A stretch of DNA of 64,000 bases from Sporolactobacillus putidus (GTDB lineage: Bacteria > Bacillota > Bacilli > Bacillales > Sporolactobacillaceae): assembly GCF_014647035.1 (NCBI RefSeq), contig NZ_BMOK01000008.1, forward strand, positions 92,173 through 156,172, given 5' to 3'. Shown here in pieces: positions 34,438 through 43,781 of this stretch. The position numbers were made by a program, and so were the translations under genes. Numbering within the stretch: position 1 is the first letter of the stretch; every line of letters starts with the position of its first letter. The notes beneath the pieces were generated by a model. The model saw only the letters and a program-made list of their open reading frames with translations. It did no database searches and was not told the DNA's origin.

Positions 34438-35763
34438 CTATTTTTCTAATTGGTTTAAACCCTCTTCAATAATGTCCAGTCCTTTTTGCAACTGAACATC
34501 CGTGATCGTCAGAGGCGACAAAAAACGAATGCAGTTTCCATTTAATCCAGCATTCAAAAGCAACAACCCATGATCATTAGCATAGTGAACAATGCATCCT
34601 GTCCTTTTTGGGTCAGGCAGTTTAGAAACGCGATCCTGGACAAATTCAACCGCCGCCATGGCGCCCAGACGTCTGACATCACCGACGAAAGGAAATTTTT
34701 CTTTCCATTCATTTGCTCGCTGCTCAAACAGTGCTCCGATTTTCTCTGCTTTTTCAGTCAAGTGTTCCTCTTCGATGATCTCCAAAACGGCTAACGCAGC
34801 TGCACAGGAAACCGGATTGCCGCAATACGTCCCTCCAAGAGAGCCTTTCAGATCACAAGCATCGATAATCTCAGCTTTCCCTACAACACCGCTTAACGGA
34901 AAGCCTGCTGCTAACGATTTCGAAACCGTCATCAAATCAGGAGAAACATCAAAGTGTTCGATAGCAAACATTTTTCCGGTTCTGGCAAACCCCGCCTGAA
35001 TTTCATCGGCAATAAAAACAATGCCATGCTGTGTGCAAAAATGACGGACAAAGGTGACAAAGCGCTTTGAAGGAATAATAAATCCGCCCTCACCCTGCAC
35101 AGGTTCCATAATGATACAGGCTACGGATTCCGGTGCCACTGTACTGACGAAGAAGTTTTCAAATGCCGCAATGATTTGATCATCGTAGGCTTCATTGGTC
35201 ATTCCTTCGGGTTTCCGGTAGTAGTAGGGATAGGGAGCTTTATATGTTTCAGACGTAAAAGGACCAAAACCAAATTTATAGGGTTTTACTTTACTCGTCA
35301 TGCCCATCGTTAAATTGGTCCTTCCATGGAATGCCCGATCAAAAGAAACCACTGCTTGGCGTCCCGTATAACGGCGCGCAATTTTAACCGCATTCTCCAC
35401 AGCCTCAGCACCTGAATTTAACAATAAGGCTTTTTTAGCAAATTCCCCGGGGGCAATGTCACACAATTTTTCACATAACTCAATGTAAGACGGATACATA
35501 ATCACATTAAAGCCAGGATGAATATAACTTTCTAATTGTTTTTTGGCTGCTTCAATGACTTTAGGATGACAATGGCCTACATTTTGAACACCGATCGCAC
35601 CTGCAAAATCAATGAATTGATTTCCGTCAATGTCTGTTATTAGAGCCCCCTCCGCTTTGGCAGCGATATGGAGATTCCCATTCCCTACGGCAGCCGCCAC
35701 AAACCGATCTCTCCTCTCCTGCCATTGTTTGGTTGATACATCCTCCAGAAGTTCTTTTAACAC
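34438..35763 (-). CDS. gabT: 4-aminobutyrate aminotransferase-like protein
   Basis: A 441-residue class III PLP-dependent aminotransferase. The Schiff-base lysine is in VSKSLAAGFPLSG, with the preceding FIADEIQAGFARTG (Asp binding the PLP ring), LLNSGAEAVENAVKIAR and AFHGRTNLTMG. The closest known role is GABA to succinate semialdehyde. The start is a GTG at 35763 with AAAGGAG ten bases ahead. It is divergent from a GabR-like MocR regulator across about 95 bp, the same arrangement as gabR-gabTD in Bacillus, but no gabD (semialdehyde dehydrogenase) follows. Confidence 0.9.
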   Translation of the reverse strand: MLKELLEDVSTKQWQERRDRFVAAAVGNGNLHIAAKAEGALITDIDGNQFIDFAGAIGVQNVGHCHPKVIEAAKKQLESYIHPGFNVIMYPSYIELCEKLCDIAPGEFAKKALLLNSGAEAVENAVKIARRYTGRQAVVSFDRAFHGRTNLTMGMTSKVKPYKFGFGPFTSETYKAPYPYYYRKPEGMTNEAYDDQIIAAFENFFVSTVAPESVACIIMEPVQGEGGFIIPSKRFVTFVRHFCTQHGIVFIADEIQAGFARTGKMFAIEHFDVSPDLMTVSKSLAAGFPLSGVVGKAEIIDACDLKGSLGGTYCGNPVSCAAALAVLEIIEEEHLTEKAEKIGALFEQRANEWKEKFPFVGDVRRLGAMAAVEFVQDRVSKLPDPKRTGCIVHYANDHGLLLLNAGLNGNCIRFLSPLTITDVQLQKGLDIIEEGLNQLEK

Positions 35764-35816
35764 ATGGACCACTCTCCTTTAATAGATATTTTGATTAATT
35801 TTTTGTATTATGTATA

Positions 35817-35845
35817 GTATCAAGATTCAAATAATTTTGGTATCA
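35817..35845. promoter_or_regulatory. Direct repeat, possible GabR-type operator
   Basis: GTATCA occurs at 35817-35822 and 35840-35845, 23 bases apart in the same orientation, in the divergent gabT-gabR region. The second copy overlaps TGGTAT, the complement of the ATACCA motif known for Bacillus GabR sites. Suggestive only. Confidence 0.3.
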
Positions 35846-35857
35846 GAGGTTGATTTT

Positions 35858-37276
35858 ATGTTATCTTTAATTCATCTATCAAACCAAAAAGGCGATTATA
35901 TTTACCGGCAAATCTATAAACAAATAAAAATTGAAATTTTACTCAATCATTTTCTGCCTAATGAAAAATTACCCTCAAAGCGCGAGCTGGCTGAAAGTTT
36001 ACATGTGAGCATAAACTCGGTTAATGGTGCTTATCAGCAGCTTCTTGCGGAAGGCTATATTTACTCAGTTGAACGCAGCGGATTCTTCGTAGAGAAACTT
36101 GAAAAAGTACCCACCTCATTTAGTACGTTAAAATCCCTTAATCCAAATCTTGCCGAAAGATCGGAACCCAAAAAGGACTGGATCTCTTTTTCTCACATGT
36201 CAGCAGACCGATCCGTTTTTCCTTTTGATAGCTGGCTGAACTGCGAACATAAGGCACTTAAATCGAAACGCACAGAGTTAAATGACGACTCCTCACGTTA
36301 TCCCCAAGGCATCTATTCTGTGCGTTGTACCATTAGCCGTCTCTTATCGATTACCCGGGGTGTTAAATGCTATCCTGAACAAATTGTTATTGGCGGAGGA
36401 ACTCAAATCCTTATCCAGATACTTTGTCATTTGTTCCCGGAAGGCTCAAAGTACGCTATGGAAGAACCCGGTTATAGCCGAATTTATCAACTGCTCAAAT
36501 TGCAGCATGCCGACATAACATCCATCGAATTAGATCATAAAGGGATTGCGATGTCTGAAATAATAAAGCAAGACCCAAATATTCTCTACATTACACCTTC
36601 CCACCAATTTCCAACGGGGATCGTCATGCCCATCTCTCGCCGTATTCAACTGTTAAACTGGTCTTCGCAAGCCAAAAACCGTTATATTATTGAGGATGAT
36701 TATGACAGTGAATTTAAATATCAAAGTGATGCGATTCCCTCCATTCAAGGCCTGGACACATTTGACAAAGTCATCTACATGGGAACCTTTTCAAAATCTC
36801 TGCTTCCTGGTTTGAGGATTAGTTACATGGTACTCCCGCAGCATCTGCTGCAAAGCTTTCGCGAGAGTGAAGGTTTTCTGATGCAAACATGCAACGTCCT
36901 CGCACAATTAACCTTGCAAGAGTTTATTGATTCAGGAGAGTATCAGAAACATATTAAGCGAATGAAGCAAATTTATTCAGAGCGGCAAACGAGGTTAATT
37001 AAAGAACTGGACAGGCGTTTCGGCAAAAACATAGCGATTCATGGAGCCAATGCTGGTCTCCATTTCATGTGCACCTTCAAAACAGAACGCTCCATTGAGG
37101 ACATACTCAATCAGGCCGAACAGGAAAAGCTGGAATTATACAGTATAAAACGGTGTTGTCTCACTCATTACCGTCTCTCCAAAAATCCTGTATTTATTTT
37201 GGGATTTGCTAATTTGCCTCTTGAAAGAATTGAAGAAGGAGTCGACAGACTTTATCGATCGGTATTCGGATATTAA
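35858..37276 (+). CDS. gabR: MocR/GabR family regulator (GntR HTH plus aminotransferase-like domain)
   Basis: A 472-residue regulator with a winged helix-turn-helix (about residues 15-75: YRQIYKQIKIEIL, PSKRELAESLHVS) fused to a fold-type I aminotransferase domain. PLP-site residues include the lysine in GTFSKSLLPGLR and YIIEDDYDSEFKY. In Bacillus, GabR with PLP and GABA activates gabT. The divergent gabT-like gene makes that role likely. The ATG at 35858 has an AGAGGT site; an upstream ATG at 35810 does not. Confidence 0.9.
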   Translation: MLSLIHLSNQKGDYIYRQIYKQIKIEILLNHFLPNEKLPSKRELAESLHVSINSVNGAYQQLLAEGYIYSVERSGFFVEKLEKVPTSFSTLKSLNPNLAERSEPKKDWISFSHMSADRSVFPFDSWLNCEHKALKSKRTELNDDSSRYPQGIYSVRCTISRLLSITRGVKCYPEQIVIGGGTQILIQILCHLFPEGSKYAMEEPGYSRIYQLLKLQHADITSIELDHKGIAMSEIIKQDPNILYITPSHQFPTGIVMPISRRIQLLNWSSQAKNRYIIEDDYDSEFKYQSDAIPSIQGLDTFDKVIYMGTFSKSLLPGLRISYMVLPQHLLQSFRESEGFLMQTCNVLAQLTLQEFIDSGEYQKHIKRMKQIYSERQTRLIKELDRRFGKNIAIHGANAGLHFMCTFKTERSIEDILNQAEQEKLELYSIKRCCLTHYRLSKNPVFILGFANLPLERIEEGVDRLYRSVFGY

Positions 37277-37497
37277 AGAGTTCACTATTTAACAATGAAA
37301 TCCTTTTCATTGATTATTCCAGAAGAGGTATCTTCCTTTAAGTAACAGGCTGTGTGTTCTTTAAAGACTAGGAGACTCGACAGAATGCTGAACCCCCCAC
37401 CGTCGTACTTGGGAGAAAAACCTCCGCAAGAAACTGAGGCCGTTAAGAGATTCGCTGCTTCAGGAAAAATAACCGGCTTATCATCAATCTCGTTTAT

Positions 37498-37526
37498 AAC
37501 CCCAATGATTGGGGGTTCTTTTTGTT
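37498..37526 (+). terminator. Terminator downstream of the GabR-like gene
   Basis: CCCCAA and TTGGGG pair around a 3-base loop, followed by GTTCTTTTTG, about 220 bases after the gene. Weakly placed but well formed. Confidence 0.6.
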
Positions 37527-37641
37527 TTTATCTCATGATTGATTACTGAACAGCAGTAATTTTTCTTCAAACTCCCCTCTTTGCTCCGGCAGCGGAGTTT
37601 AGTTTAATGTACACGCGGCTTTATACTCCTTTTTTAGTAAA

Positions 37642-37677
37642 AACTGGTTCAGCTTTCTAAGGCAAGCTGAACCAGTT
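37642..37677 (-). terminator. Terminator of the DUF4062 cassette
   Basis: A perfect 14-bp stem (AACTGGTTCAGCTT at 37642-37655, complement at 37664-37677) with an 8-base loop. On the minus strand a TTTT-rich tail follows, 76 bases after the 70-residue gene. Confidence 0.7.
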
Positions 37678-37753
37678 GAATTTGACTTAAAATTGTAACA
37701 GTCAGGTTTACACCAAAACAATAAGGCAAAGAGCCACAATAAAAGCTTATACC

Positions 37754-37966
37754 TTAATGGGACTTTACACCAATAATTCTTTTTGTGATGTCTTTTTGTC
37801 TTAGAGCCCTTCTTCGATAAAAGCGATCATTCGCCTTAATTGTGCTAAGCACAATAGCTACCGATTCGTTGGATTCCTCATTATATTCTTTTATCATTTT
37901 TTCCAGTTCTCCGTCTTTACCTAAACCGACTATTTCAATACCGTCTTTCAGCCTGATCTCATCCAT
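37754..37966 (-). CDS. 70-residue protein of the DUF4062 cassette
   Basis: A small charged protein (MDEIRLKDGIEIVGLGKDG... to KRIIGVKSH), acidic in the first half and basic near the end. Its ATG overlaps the end of the DUF4062 gene by 8 bases and its ribosome binding site (GGAGGG) lies inside that gene, so the two are translationally coupled. I do not recognise a family. As a coupled partner it may inhibit or assist the DUF4062 protein. Confidence 0.65.
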   Translation of the reverse strand: MDEIRLKDGIEIVGLGKDGELEKMIKEYNEESNESVAIVLSTIKANDRFYRRRALRQKDITKRIIGVKSH

Positions 37967-39125
37967 CTTTAATCCCTCCCAAAATGGATTTTATGAAGCC
38001 CATTAGCATAACAAATTGCTTTGAAGCCATTATATCATCTCTGGCAGCTTTATTACACACGTCAGGCCATAATTGCTCAATGGGAAAATGCATACAGAGC
38101 ACAAACTGGTTTACCTTTAAAGCAATGTACAATCTCTTCTTTGCCCTATTTACAAAAACATTTGGATCCGATATTTTCTTGTTATATGTCAATACAACGT
38201 AGTATTCATCTTCATTCAACTGTAACAGAGGGTGCTCATCGCTCGCTACACCTATTGCCGGTTTGACTAACTCCAATGCATCTCCATTTCTTTTATATAA
38301 CGTACATCCATTACAGTCCCCATATTTTCCAATCATTTTCGGAAGATATGTTTCTCTTCCTACTAAAACAGATTTTCCCTTCATATTTTCCATAACAGCA
38401 GCAAGGAATCTATGCCAATTTGTGCATTTTTTTATTTCAAAACTACTTAAAGTATCCAGCACCAGACCTTTATAATCATTAAATATCTTACTATCAATAC
38501 TATTTGACAAAATTTCATTTTCGATTTTCAAATAAGATAAACCTTTTTGCAAAACTTCACTGAGGTGCTGCTTTATAATTTCTGTATAACCGCCGTTAAT
38601 ATCAAATCCATTCATCCAAAGGCCATTTTGGCATATGTCATAAAGTAAAACGATAACATTAATATCTGTGCTAATCTCAGAAAACGGTTTTTGTCTTTTT
38701 AACTTCGATACCTCATTCAATATATCAGAAGGTCCAGCTAATTTATTAAATATCTCATGTAAAGGGTGCCAAAAATATTTAAAAAATATTTCTTTTACTT
38801 CTTGTTCAACAAATACAAATATCTCTTTGCGCTCTATTAGTGCTTTAGAAAACTCCAAGTGTGTTACTGTGCACCCATATTCTTGTACAAAGCTGCCGCC
38901 ATTATTATGAATAAAAAGTAAATATATGTCAGACTGATGAACCATGTCAAGACATTTCCGAATCGAATCATTGCCTGCAACTCCAAAATTTGTCTCAAAC
39001 ATGATCGGAATATGTCCAATCTGTATTATCATTTCCTTTATAGTTTGGCGCACTACTTTAAGGCTATCCTGTGCAGGTGAACTAATAAATATTTTTGTCT
39101 GATTAATGGAATATTCTCCGCTCAT
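37959..39125 (-). CDS. DUF4062-domain protein
   Basis: A 388-residue protein. The N-terminal part (about 10-130) is a DUF4062 domain: KIFISSPAQD, VVRQTIKEMI, a middle DIYLLFIHNNGG and the acidic loop LEFSKALIERKEIFVFV. This domain shares the Rossmann-like nucleoside deoxyribosyltransferase/TIR-like fold and often sits at the N-terminus of STAND-type immune proteins. Here no NTPase follows. The C-terminal 190 residues (NWHRFLAAVMENMKGKS to the end) resemble a small sensor such as a GAF-like domain, without a firm match. Its AT-rich codons and isolation between terminators suggest a mobile cassette. Confidence 0.75.
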   Translation of the reverse strand: MSGEYSINQTKIFISSPAQDSLKVVRQTIKEMIIQIGHIPIMFETNFGVAGNDSIRKCLDMVHQSDIYLLFIHNNGGSFVQEYGCTVTHLEFSKALIERKEIFVFVEQEVKEIFFKYFWHPLHEIFNKLAGPSDILNEVSKLKRQKPFSEISTDINVIVLLYDICQNGLWMNGFDINGGYTEIIKQHLSEVLQKGLSYLKIENEILSNSIDSKIFNDYKGLVLDTLSSFEIKKCTNWHRFLAAVMENMKGKSVLVGRETYLPKMIGKYGDCNGCTLYKRNGDALELVKPAIGVASDEHPLLQLNEDEYYVVLTYNKKISDPNVFVNRAKKRLYIALKVNQFVLCMHFPIEQLWPDVCNKAARDDIMASKQFVMLMGFIKSILGGIKDG

Positions 39126-39464
39126 TTCATCACCGCTGTAATATCTGTCTTCTTCTTTCCTACTGTAATTATATCACAGAGCAAACGTTTGTTCTTACAA
39201 AAATATTTACCTCCAAACGAGTACCAAGTTAGAGAAGCACAGCATTGATGATAAGCGTTCGCAAGATTGTTAGTTTTTCGTTTATAGATCTTAAACCAGT
39301 AGTTCCCTTAAAGTGACACAGTCTATAATTTTATACTGTTTTTAGTAGACTTGTTCCGCAGGCTGTTACTCATGTAGACGTTTTCAAAAGAATCGGGATG
39401 AGCCGGCTCATCCCGATTACCATAATTTTATCTTGAAAAAAATACATTCTCTAGTCTTTTTAAG
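39126..39464. other. Intergenic region between the DUF4062 cassette and tkt2
   Basis: 339 bases. Apart from the palindromic terminator at 39391-39418 and the promoter zone expected upstream of the DUF4062 gene, nothing was recognised. Confidence 0.4.
39391..39418 (-). terminator. Palindromic terminator of the second PTS operon
   Basis: A 28-bp perfect palindrome (AATCGGGATGAGCC and its complement), followed on the minus strand by CTTTTG, about 50 bases after the transketolase stop codon. Confidence 0.7.
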
Positions 39465-41501
39465 TTAACTTCTAATGCCCTTCTCCAAATATTGTTCGCT
39501 ATGAATAACTTTCTCAACTACTGTAATCACGTGTTTGGGAGTGAATCCATACGCATTGAGAACATCCGAACTTTTACCTGACGAACCAAATTTATCGATG
39601 GTAATCAGAGCACCCTTTGAACCAACATAGCGCTCCCAGCCAAATGAACTCGCCATTTCAATGCCCACTCGTTTTGTGAGTTCAGGCGGCAGCACACTAT
39701 CCTTATACTCTTTATCCTGTACATCAAACAGATTAAATGACGGCAAACTGACCACACGTACATTAATCTGACGCTCTAACAGTACCCTCTGAGATTCCAC
39801 AGCTAGTCCAACTTCAGAGCCGGTGGCAATCAATATACCATCTTCAGGTCGATTGATTTCAGCTTTGGAAACAACATAGCCGCCTCGCCGGACGCCTTCG
39901 GACGCGCCGGTCGCTTCGCCTTTCAGCGTTTCAACCCCCTGGCGGGTCAGGACGAGCACCGTCGGGCGGTTCCGGCTTTCCACCGCCACCTTCCAGGCTT
40001 CGCGCACCTCGTTGCCGTCTGCGGGACGAATCACCGTCAGGTTCGGGATTGCCCGCAGGCCAGCCAGCTGTTCCACCGGTTCATGCGTCGGCCCGTCTTC
40101 GCCGACCGCGATCGAGTCATGGGTGAAGACGAAGATCGACGGAATGCTCATCAGCGCCGCGAGACGAATCGCCGGTTTCGCGTAATCCGAGAAGGTGAAG
40201 AACGTCGAACCGAACGGAATCACCCCGCCGTGCAATGCCAGACCGTTCACCGCCGCCGTCATTGCGAATTCTCGGACCCCGAACCAGATGTTCCGCCCAC
40301 TGTAGGTTTCCGGCAGAAAATCGCCGCCCGCCTTGATCGTCGTCTTCGTTGACGACGCCAGGTCCGCCGCCCCGCCGAACAGCGCCGGCACCGTCTGCGC
40401 GAGCCCGTTGATCACCTCGCCCGAGCTCTCCCGGGTCGCCTTCTTCGCCCCCGGCGCGTAAACCGGCAGCCGGTCCGCGTAACCCGGGACCAGCTGGCCG
40501 GCGATCGCCGCCTTCAGCTGCGCCGCGAGCTCCGGATACGCCTGTTCATACGCCGCAAACCGGGCGTTCCAGGCCTCTTCCGCCTGCCGGCCCGCGGCCG
40601 CCAGTTTCTCGAAGTGGGCCCGGACTGCCTCCGGCACAAAGAACGGGGCATAAGTCCAACCGTACGCCCGCTTCGTCGCCGCGGTCACCTCCGCGCCCAG
40701 CGGGTTGCCGTGCACCTTGTTCGTTCCGGCCACTTCCGGCGCCCCGTAGCCGATCGTCGTCCGCACCTCGATCAGCGTCGGGCGGGTGTCCTCGGCCGCC
40801 GCTTCGTCAAGCGCCTGCCGGATGTCGCCGACCGCGTTGCCGTCTTCGACAAGCAGCGTCTGCCAGCCGTAGGCGTCGAAGCGCTGCCGGACGTTTTCCG
40901 TGAACGACCTATCGAGTTTGCCGTCCAGAGAAATAGCGTTGGAATCATAGAGGACGACCAGATGTCCGAGCTTCAGCCGGCCGGCCAGTGAAGCCGCCTC
41001 GGCCGACACCCCCTCCATCAGGTCCCCGTCTCCGCAGAGCGCGTAGGTCCGGTGATCGATCACGTCATACCCGTCCCGGTTGTACGTCGCCGCCAGATGG
41101 GCTTCAGCCATCGCCATGCCGACCGCCATCGCGATCCCCTGCCCGAGGGGGCCGGTCGTCGCCTCGACCCCGGCCGTGTGCCCGTATTCCGGGTGACCCG
41201 GCGTCCGGCTGCCCCACTGGCGGAACTGCTTCAGTTCCTCGAGCGGCAGGCCGTAGCCGAACAGGTGCAGCAGACTGTACAGCAGCATCGAGCCGTGCCC
41301 CGCCGACAGGACGAACCGGTCGCGGTTGAACCACTTCGGGTCGGCCGGGTTGTGGCGCATCGTTTGCGCCCAGAGGGTGTAGGCCATCGGCGCCGCGCCC
41401 ATCGGCAGCCCCGGATGGCCGGAATTGGCCTTGTCGATCGCGTCGATCGACAGCGTGCGGATCGTATCGATCGACAGTTGTTCAATAGATGTTGTCATCA
41501 T
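39465..41501 (-). CDS. tkt: Transketolase, mosaic GC-rich gene
   Basis: A 678-residue transketolase with all family motifs ([43 protein letters not shown]). Its first roughly 530 residues are nearly the same as those of the transketolase at 7811-9820. The last roughly 140 residues (from about AEINRPEDG) differ strongly and have a longer tail. The DNA changes at the same place: a line in the main part (40381-40440) has 45 of 60 G+C, a line in the 3' end (39481-39540) 21 of 60. It is the last gene of the galactitol-family PTS operon, behind a transaldolase. The enzyme should be active. Confidence 0.95.
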   Translation of the reverse strand: MMTTSIEQLSIDTIRTLSIDAIDKANSGHPGLPMGAAPMAYTLWAQTMRHNPADPKWFNRDRFVLSAGHGSMLLYSLLHLFGYGLPLEELKQFRQWGSRTPGHPEYGHTAGVEATTGPLGQGIAMAVGMAMAEAHLAATYNRDGYDVIDHRTYALCGDGDLMEGVSAEAASLAGRLKLGHLVVLYDSNAISLDGKLDRSFTENVRQRFDAYGWQTLLVEDGNAVGDIRQALDEAAAEDTRPTLIEVRTTIGYGAPEVAGTNKVHGNPLGAEVTAATKRAYGWTYAPFFVPEAVRAHFEKLAAAGRQAEEAWNARFAAYEQAYPELAAQLKAAIAGQLVPGYADRLPVYAPGAKKATRESSGEVINGLAQTVPALFGGAADLASSTKTTIKAGGDFLPETYSGRNIWFGVREFAMTAAVNGLALHGGVIPFGSTFFTFSDYAKPAIRLAALMSIPSIFVFTHDSIAVGEDGPTHEPVEQLAGLRAIPNLTVIRPADGNEVREAWKVAVESRNRPTVLVLTRQGVETLKGEATGASEGVRRGGYVVSKAEINRPEDGILIATGSEVGLAVESQRVLLERQINVRVVSLPSFNLFDVQDKEYKDSVLPPELTKRVGIEMASSFGWERYVGSKGALITIDKFGSSGKSSDVLNAYGFTPKHVITVVEKVIHSEQYLEKGIRS

Positions 41502-41639
41502 ATTGCATCTCCCTTAACGGCTATTCATCAGACTTAATAAGTAGAAATGTGATTCAAATTCCCGTGCACTTGATTAACGAACAGGTAAATGAATCATGAC
41601 CTTGCCTTAAAATACAGATTTCGCCATCTATGAAACCCT

Positions 41640-42386
41640 TTACTTGCCGGACTGAACCGTCTTTTCCGAGTCCGTCAGAATCGAATAACCGAGCGCCTGA
41701 ATGTCTTGATTGAAGCCTTTGACCGTGTCGAGCGACACCTGTTCGAGCGGCTTGCCGACTTTCTTCAGTTTCCCGATAATTTCCGGCGTACAGGTGATGA
41801 TATCGACGCCGAGCCGGTCCGCCTCATAGACGTTGAACAGTTCACGCGAGCTGGCCCAGAGCAGGTTTGCACCTTTTTTCGCCCGGCAGATCGCGACAGA
41901 CTTTTTCATGTACGGAATCGGGTCGCGCCCTGTGTCGGCGATCCGGCCGGCAAAGACGGAGACGATGTTCTCCACCTCCGGATTCAGCGCCTCGACGGTT
42001 GCCTCGACCTGCTCCGTCGTTAGGATCGCCGTCACATTCAGTGAATAGCCTTTGGCTTCCAGCTTGCGGATCAGTGGGATGGACGATTCGCCCTTCGTGT
42101 TCGTGATCGGAATCTTGATGAAGACATTCGGGCCGAAGGCATGGATTTTCTCCGCCTCTTTTTCCATCGTCTCGAAATCGTCCGCAAACACTTCAAAGGA
42201 CAGCGGCAGATCGGGAATCTTTTCAACCACTTCCTGGGCGAAGGCGACATAATCTGTGACGCCCGCCTTCTTCATCAGGCTCGGATTGGTCGTGAAGCCC
42301 GAGACAAAACCGGACTGATAGGCGGAAAGCATGTCGTCCAGCACCGCACCATCCGCGTAGATTTTAATGTTTAATTTATTATCCAT
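41640..42386 (-). CDS. tal: Transaldolase (second copy)
   Basis: A 248-residue transaldolase very close to the one at 10122-10832. It has YADGAVLDDML, FTTNPSLMKKAG, the Schiff-base lysine in VFIKIPITN and LLWASSRELFN, plus about ten extra residues at the C-terminus. The ATG at 42386 follows GGAGGGTG; the frame runs further upstream without a site. It is GC-rich (a sampled line has 37 of 60 G+C against 28 in the matching line of the first copy), like the neighbouring transketolase. The pair probably arrived or was exchanged together. Confidence 0.92.
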   Translation of the reverse strand: MDNKLNIKIYADGAVLDDMLSAYQSGFVSGFTTNPSLMKKAGVTDYVAFAQEVVEKIPDLPLSFEVFADDFETMEKEAEKIHAFGPNVFIKIPITNTKGESSIPLIRKLEAKGYSLNVTAILTTEQVEATVEALNPEVENIVSVFAGRIADTGRDPIPYMKKSVAICRAKKGANLLWASSRELFNVYEADRLGVDIITCTPEIIGKLKKVGKPLEQVSLDTVKGFNQDIQALGYSILTDSEKTVQSGK

Positions 42387-42433
42387 ACTGATACACCCTC
42401 CAAAAATATAATTTAACCTTACCTTAAAGTACT

Positions 42434-42478
42434 TAAAAAAAGCGGGTTGATAAAATATCAGATTTTCTCCCCGCCTTT
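42434..42478 (-). terminator. Possible intercistronic terminator between YjbQ and transaldolase genes
   Basis: On the minus strand AAAGGCGGG and CCCGCTTT pair imperfectly around a long AT-rich loop, followed by a run of seven T. It may reduce transcription into tal-tkt rather than stop it. Confidence 0.4.
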
Positions 42479-42496
42479 GAAGCTTCTTTACTTTCT

Positions 42497-43030
42497 TTAT
42501 TCCCCAAGCACTTCTACTAAACATTGACGATTTCTGCTGCGCGTATGATCCCAGTCTACAAAATAGACATACCCCACCTTACCAATCTGAATAATACCAT
42601 TCTGAATAATAAAGGTTTCACTGGAACCTAGCAATGAACCTCTGATATGAGCGTCCGTGTTTAATAAAGAGTGACGATTAGGTACCATTATCGTACCTTC
42701 CGTTGCTGTATCTGTTTTTGATATATCTTCGGCGAATTTTGTGTGTTCCGGCCCCGGATGATAATATTGTCTATCCGATTTCGTTGTTGGGACAATGGCT
42801 TCAAGTACATTGTCTAAGTCTACTTGTAAGTATTCATCCCCATTGTAATTACGATCATGTGAATATTCTTCAAAAAAGACTGAACATGTCGTATGAGGAG
42901 TCGAAACAACGACAATTCCGTTTTTTACATGACTTTCTTTCACGATTCTCCTCACTTCATCAGTAATTTCATGATAGGAAGGACGATTACCGTTTGACGT
43001 TAAAACTAATTTATCGTTATGAATAATCAT
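42497..43030 (-). CDS. YjbQ/UPF0047 family protein
   Basis: A 177-residue protein of the YjbQ family, a small beta-rich fold with weak thiamin-phosphate-synthase-like activity reported for some members. The conserved STPHTTCSVFFEE, the HPGPEHTKF region with histidines and the GTIMVPNRHSLLN plus GSLLGSSETFII strands are present. It is longer than the usual 130-140 residues because of an insertion around residues 55-80. It follows the TIM-like gene by one base. Its presence in a sugar PTS operon suggests action on a sugar-phosphate step. Confidence 0.85.
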   Translation of the reverse strand: MIIHNDKLVLTSNGNRPSYHEITDEVRRIVKESHVKNGIVVVSTPHTTCSVFFEEYSHDRNYNGDEYLQVDLDNVLEAIVPTTKSDRQYYHPGPEHTKFAEDISKTDTATEGTIMVPNRHSLLNTDAHIRGSLLGSSETFIIQNGIIQIGKVGYVYFVDWDHTRSRNRQCLVEVLGE

Positions 43031-43031
43031 A

Positions 43032-43730
43032 TTATCTGATCTCCTCCTCTTGTACTCTCTTCAATGCGCCAATCATTTCAATCAACTTAGCCCTTCTATC
43101 CGAAGCATTGATAATACCGCTTGTTCCGCCAGTACCGTCAGCCCCTCCCATTAAAACCCGATAAACATCATCTCCGGTACTGACACCTGCTGCCTGCATA
43201 ATTAGGATATCCGGATTAACTGATCGAATGGCTTGATTGGTTTCTCTAATATAGTCATCATCACTTGTGTTCCCGGTACCTATTAAACTAGTCGGTTCGC
43301 AAATCATCATGTCCGGACCCAATTGAGCCACCGCTTTGCATTGTTCAACAGTATCCGCACAAACAATCGTCAGCAACTCGACTTTCTTAGCTCTTTTTAT
43401 GGTTTTATCAAGATTAGAAAGTGTGTAAGGATCCTCAGCATGATTTAAAACAACGGCTTTAACTCCAGCTGCTTTTAAAGCTTCCGGTAAAACGTGTCCC
43501 ATTCCTCGCCCTGGAACTAAAGGATCCATGTGCTGGGCAGTCACAATCAAATGTGATGTCCTTTCGACAATAACAGGGATATCAACCAGTTGGGCGGTAA
43601 ATAAACAGTCAATTTCATTTTCTTTTGCCAACTCATCAGTAACTAACGCCAGATTTAATACTTCCTCACCATAAATGTACGCTTTCGGATTAACTATAAA
43701 GAAAGGTCTTTTAACTTTTACATCTGTCAT
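43032..43730 (-). CDS. Triosephosphate isomerase-like protein (divergent)
   Basis: A 232-residue TIM-barrel protein of the TpiA family. Asn and Lys of the substrate site are in IVNPKAY. The electrophilic His appears as VLNHAEDPY rather than LGHSERR. The catalytic Glu is in ICEPTSLIGTG, followed by MQAAGVSTGDD and GGADGTGGTSG for the phosphate. All key residues are present, but the flanks are divergent from housekeeping TpiA. In tetrose (erythritol) pathways TIM-like enzymes isomerise erythrulose-phosphates, so a role on a four- or three-carbon sugar phosphate is likely. The ATG at 43730 has a GGAGG site. Confidence 0.85.
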   Translation of the reverse strand: MTDVKVKRPFFIVNPKAYIYGEEVLNLALVTDELAKENEIDCLFTAQLVDIPVIVERTSHLIVTAQHMDPLVPGRGMGHVLPEALKAAGVKAVVLNHAEDPYTLSNLDKTIKRAKKVELLTIVCADTVEQCKAVAQLGPDMMICEPTSLIGTGNTSDDDYIRETNQAIRSVNPDILIMQAAGVSTGDDVYRVLMGGADGTGGTSGIINASDRRAKLIEMIGALKRVQEEEIR

Positions 43731-43781
43731 TGAGTGAATTCCTCCCATACCAAAAGCTTGATCTGATTTTCTTTTATAGCC

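Larger units (their letters stand above)
37277..37753. other. Intergenic region with two hairpin terminators
   Basis: A 477-bp gap between convergent genes, containing the two terminators listed separately. Around 37360-37470 is a GC-richer patch (AACCCCCCACCGTCG...) of unknown origin that may be part of a dispersed element. A 65-residue frame here runs through a terminator and is not accepted. Confidence 0.4.

Noticed and set aside
37352..37549. 65-residue ORF after the GabR-like gene
   Set aside because: It passes through an intrinsic terminator and shows no family resemblance; the GC-richer patch is noted as an unexplained intergenic segment.
41104..41485. Arginine- and cysteine-rich ORFs inside the GC-rich transketolase
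   Set aside because: They are shadow frames of a GC-rich coding region with strong protein-level support in the other frame.
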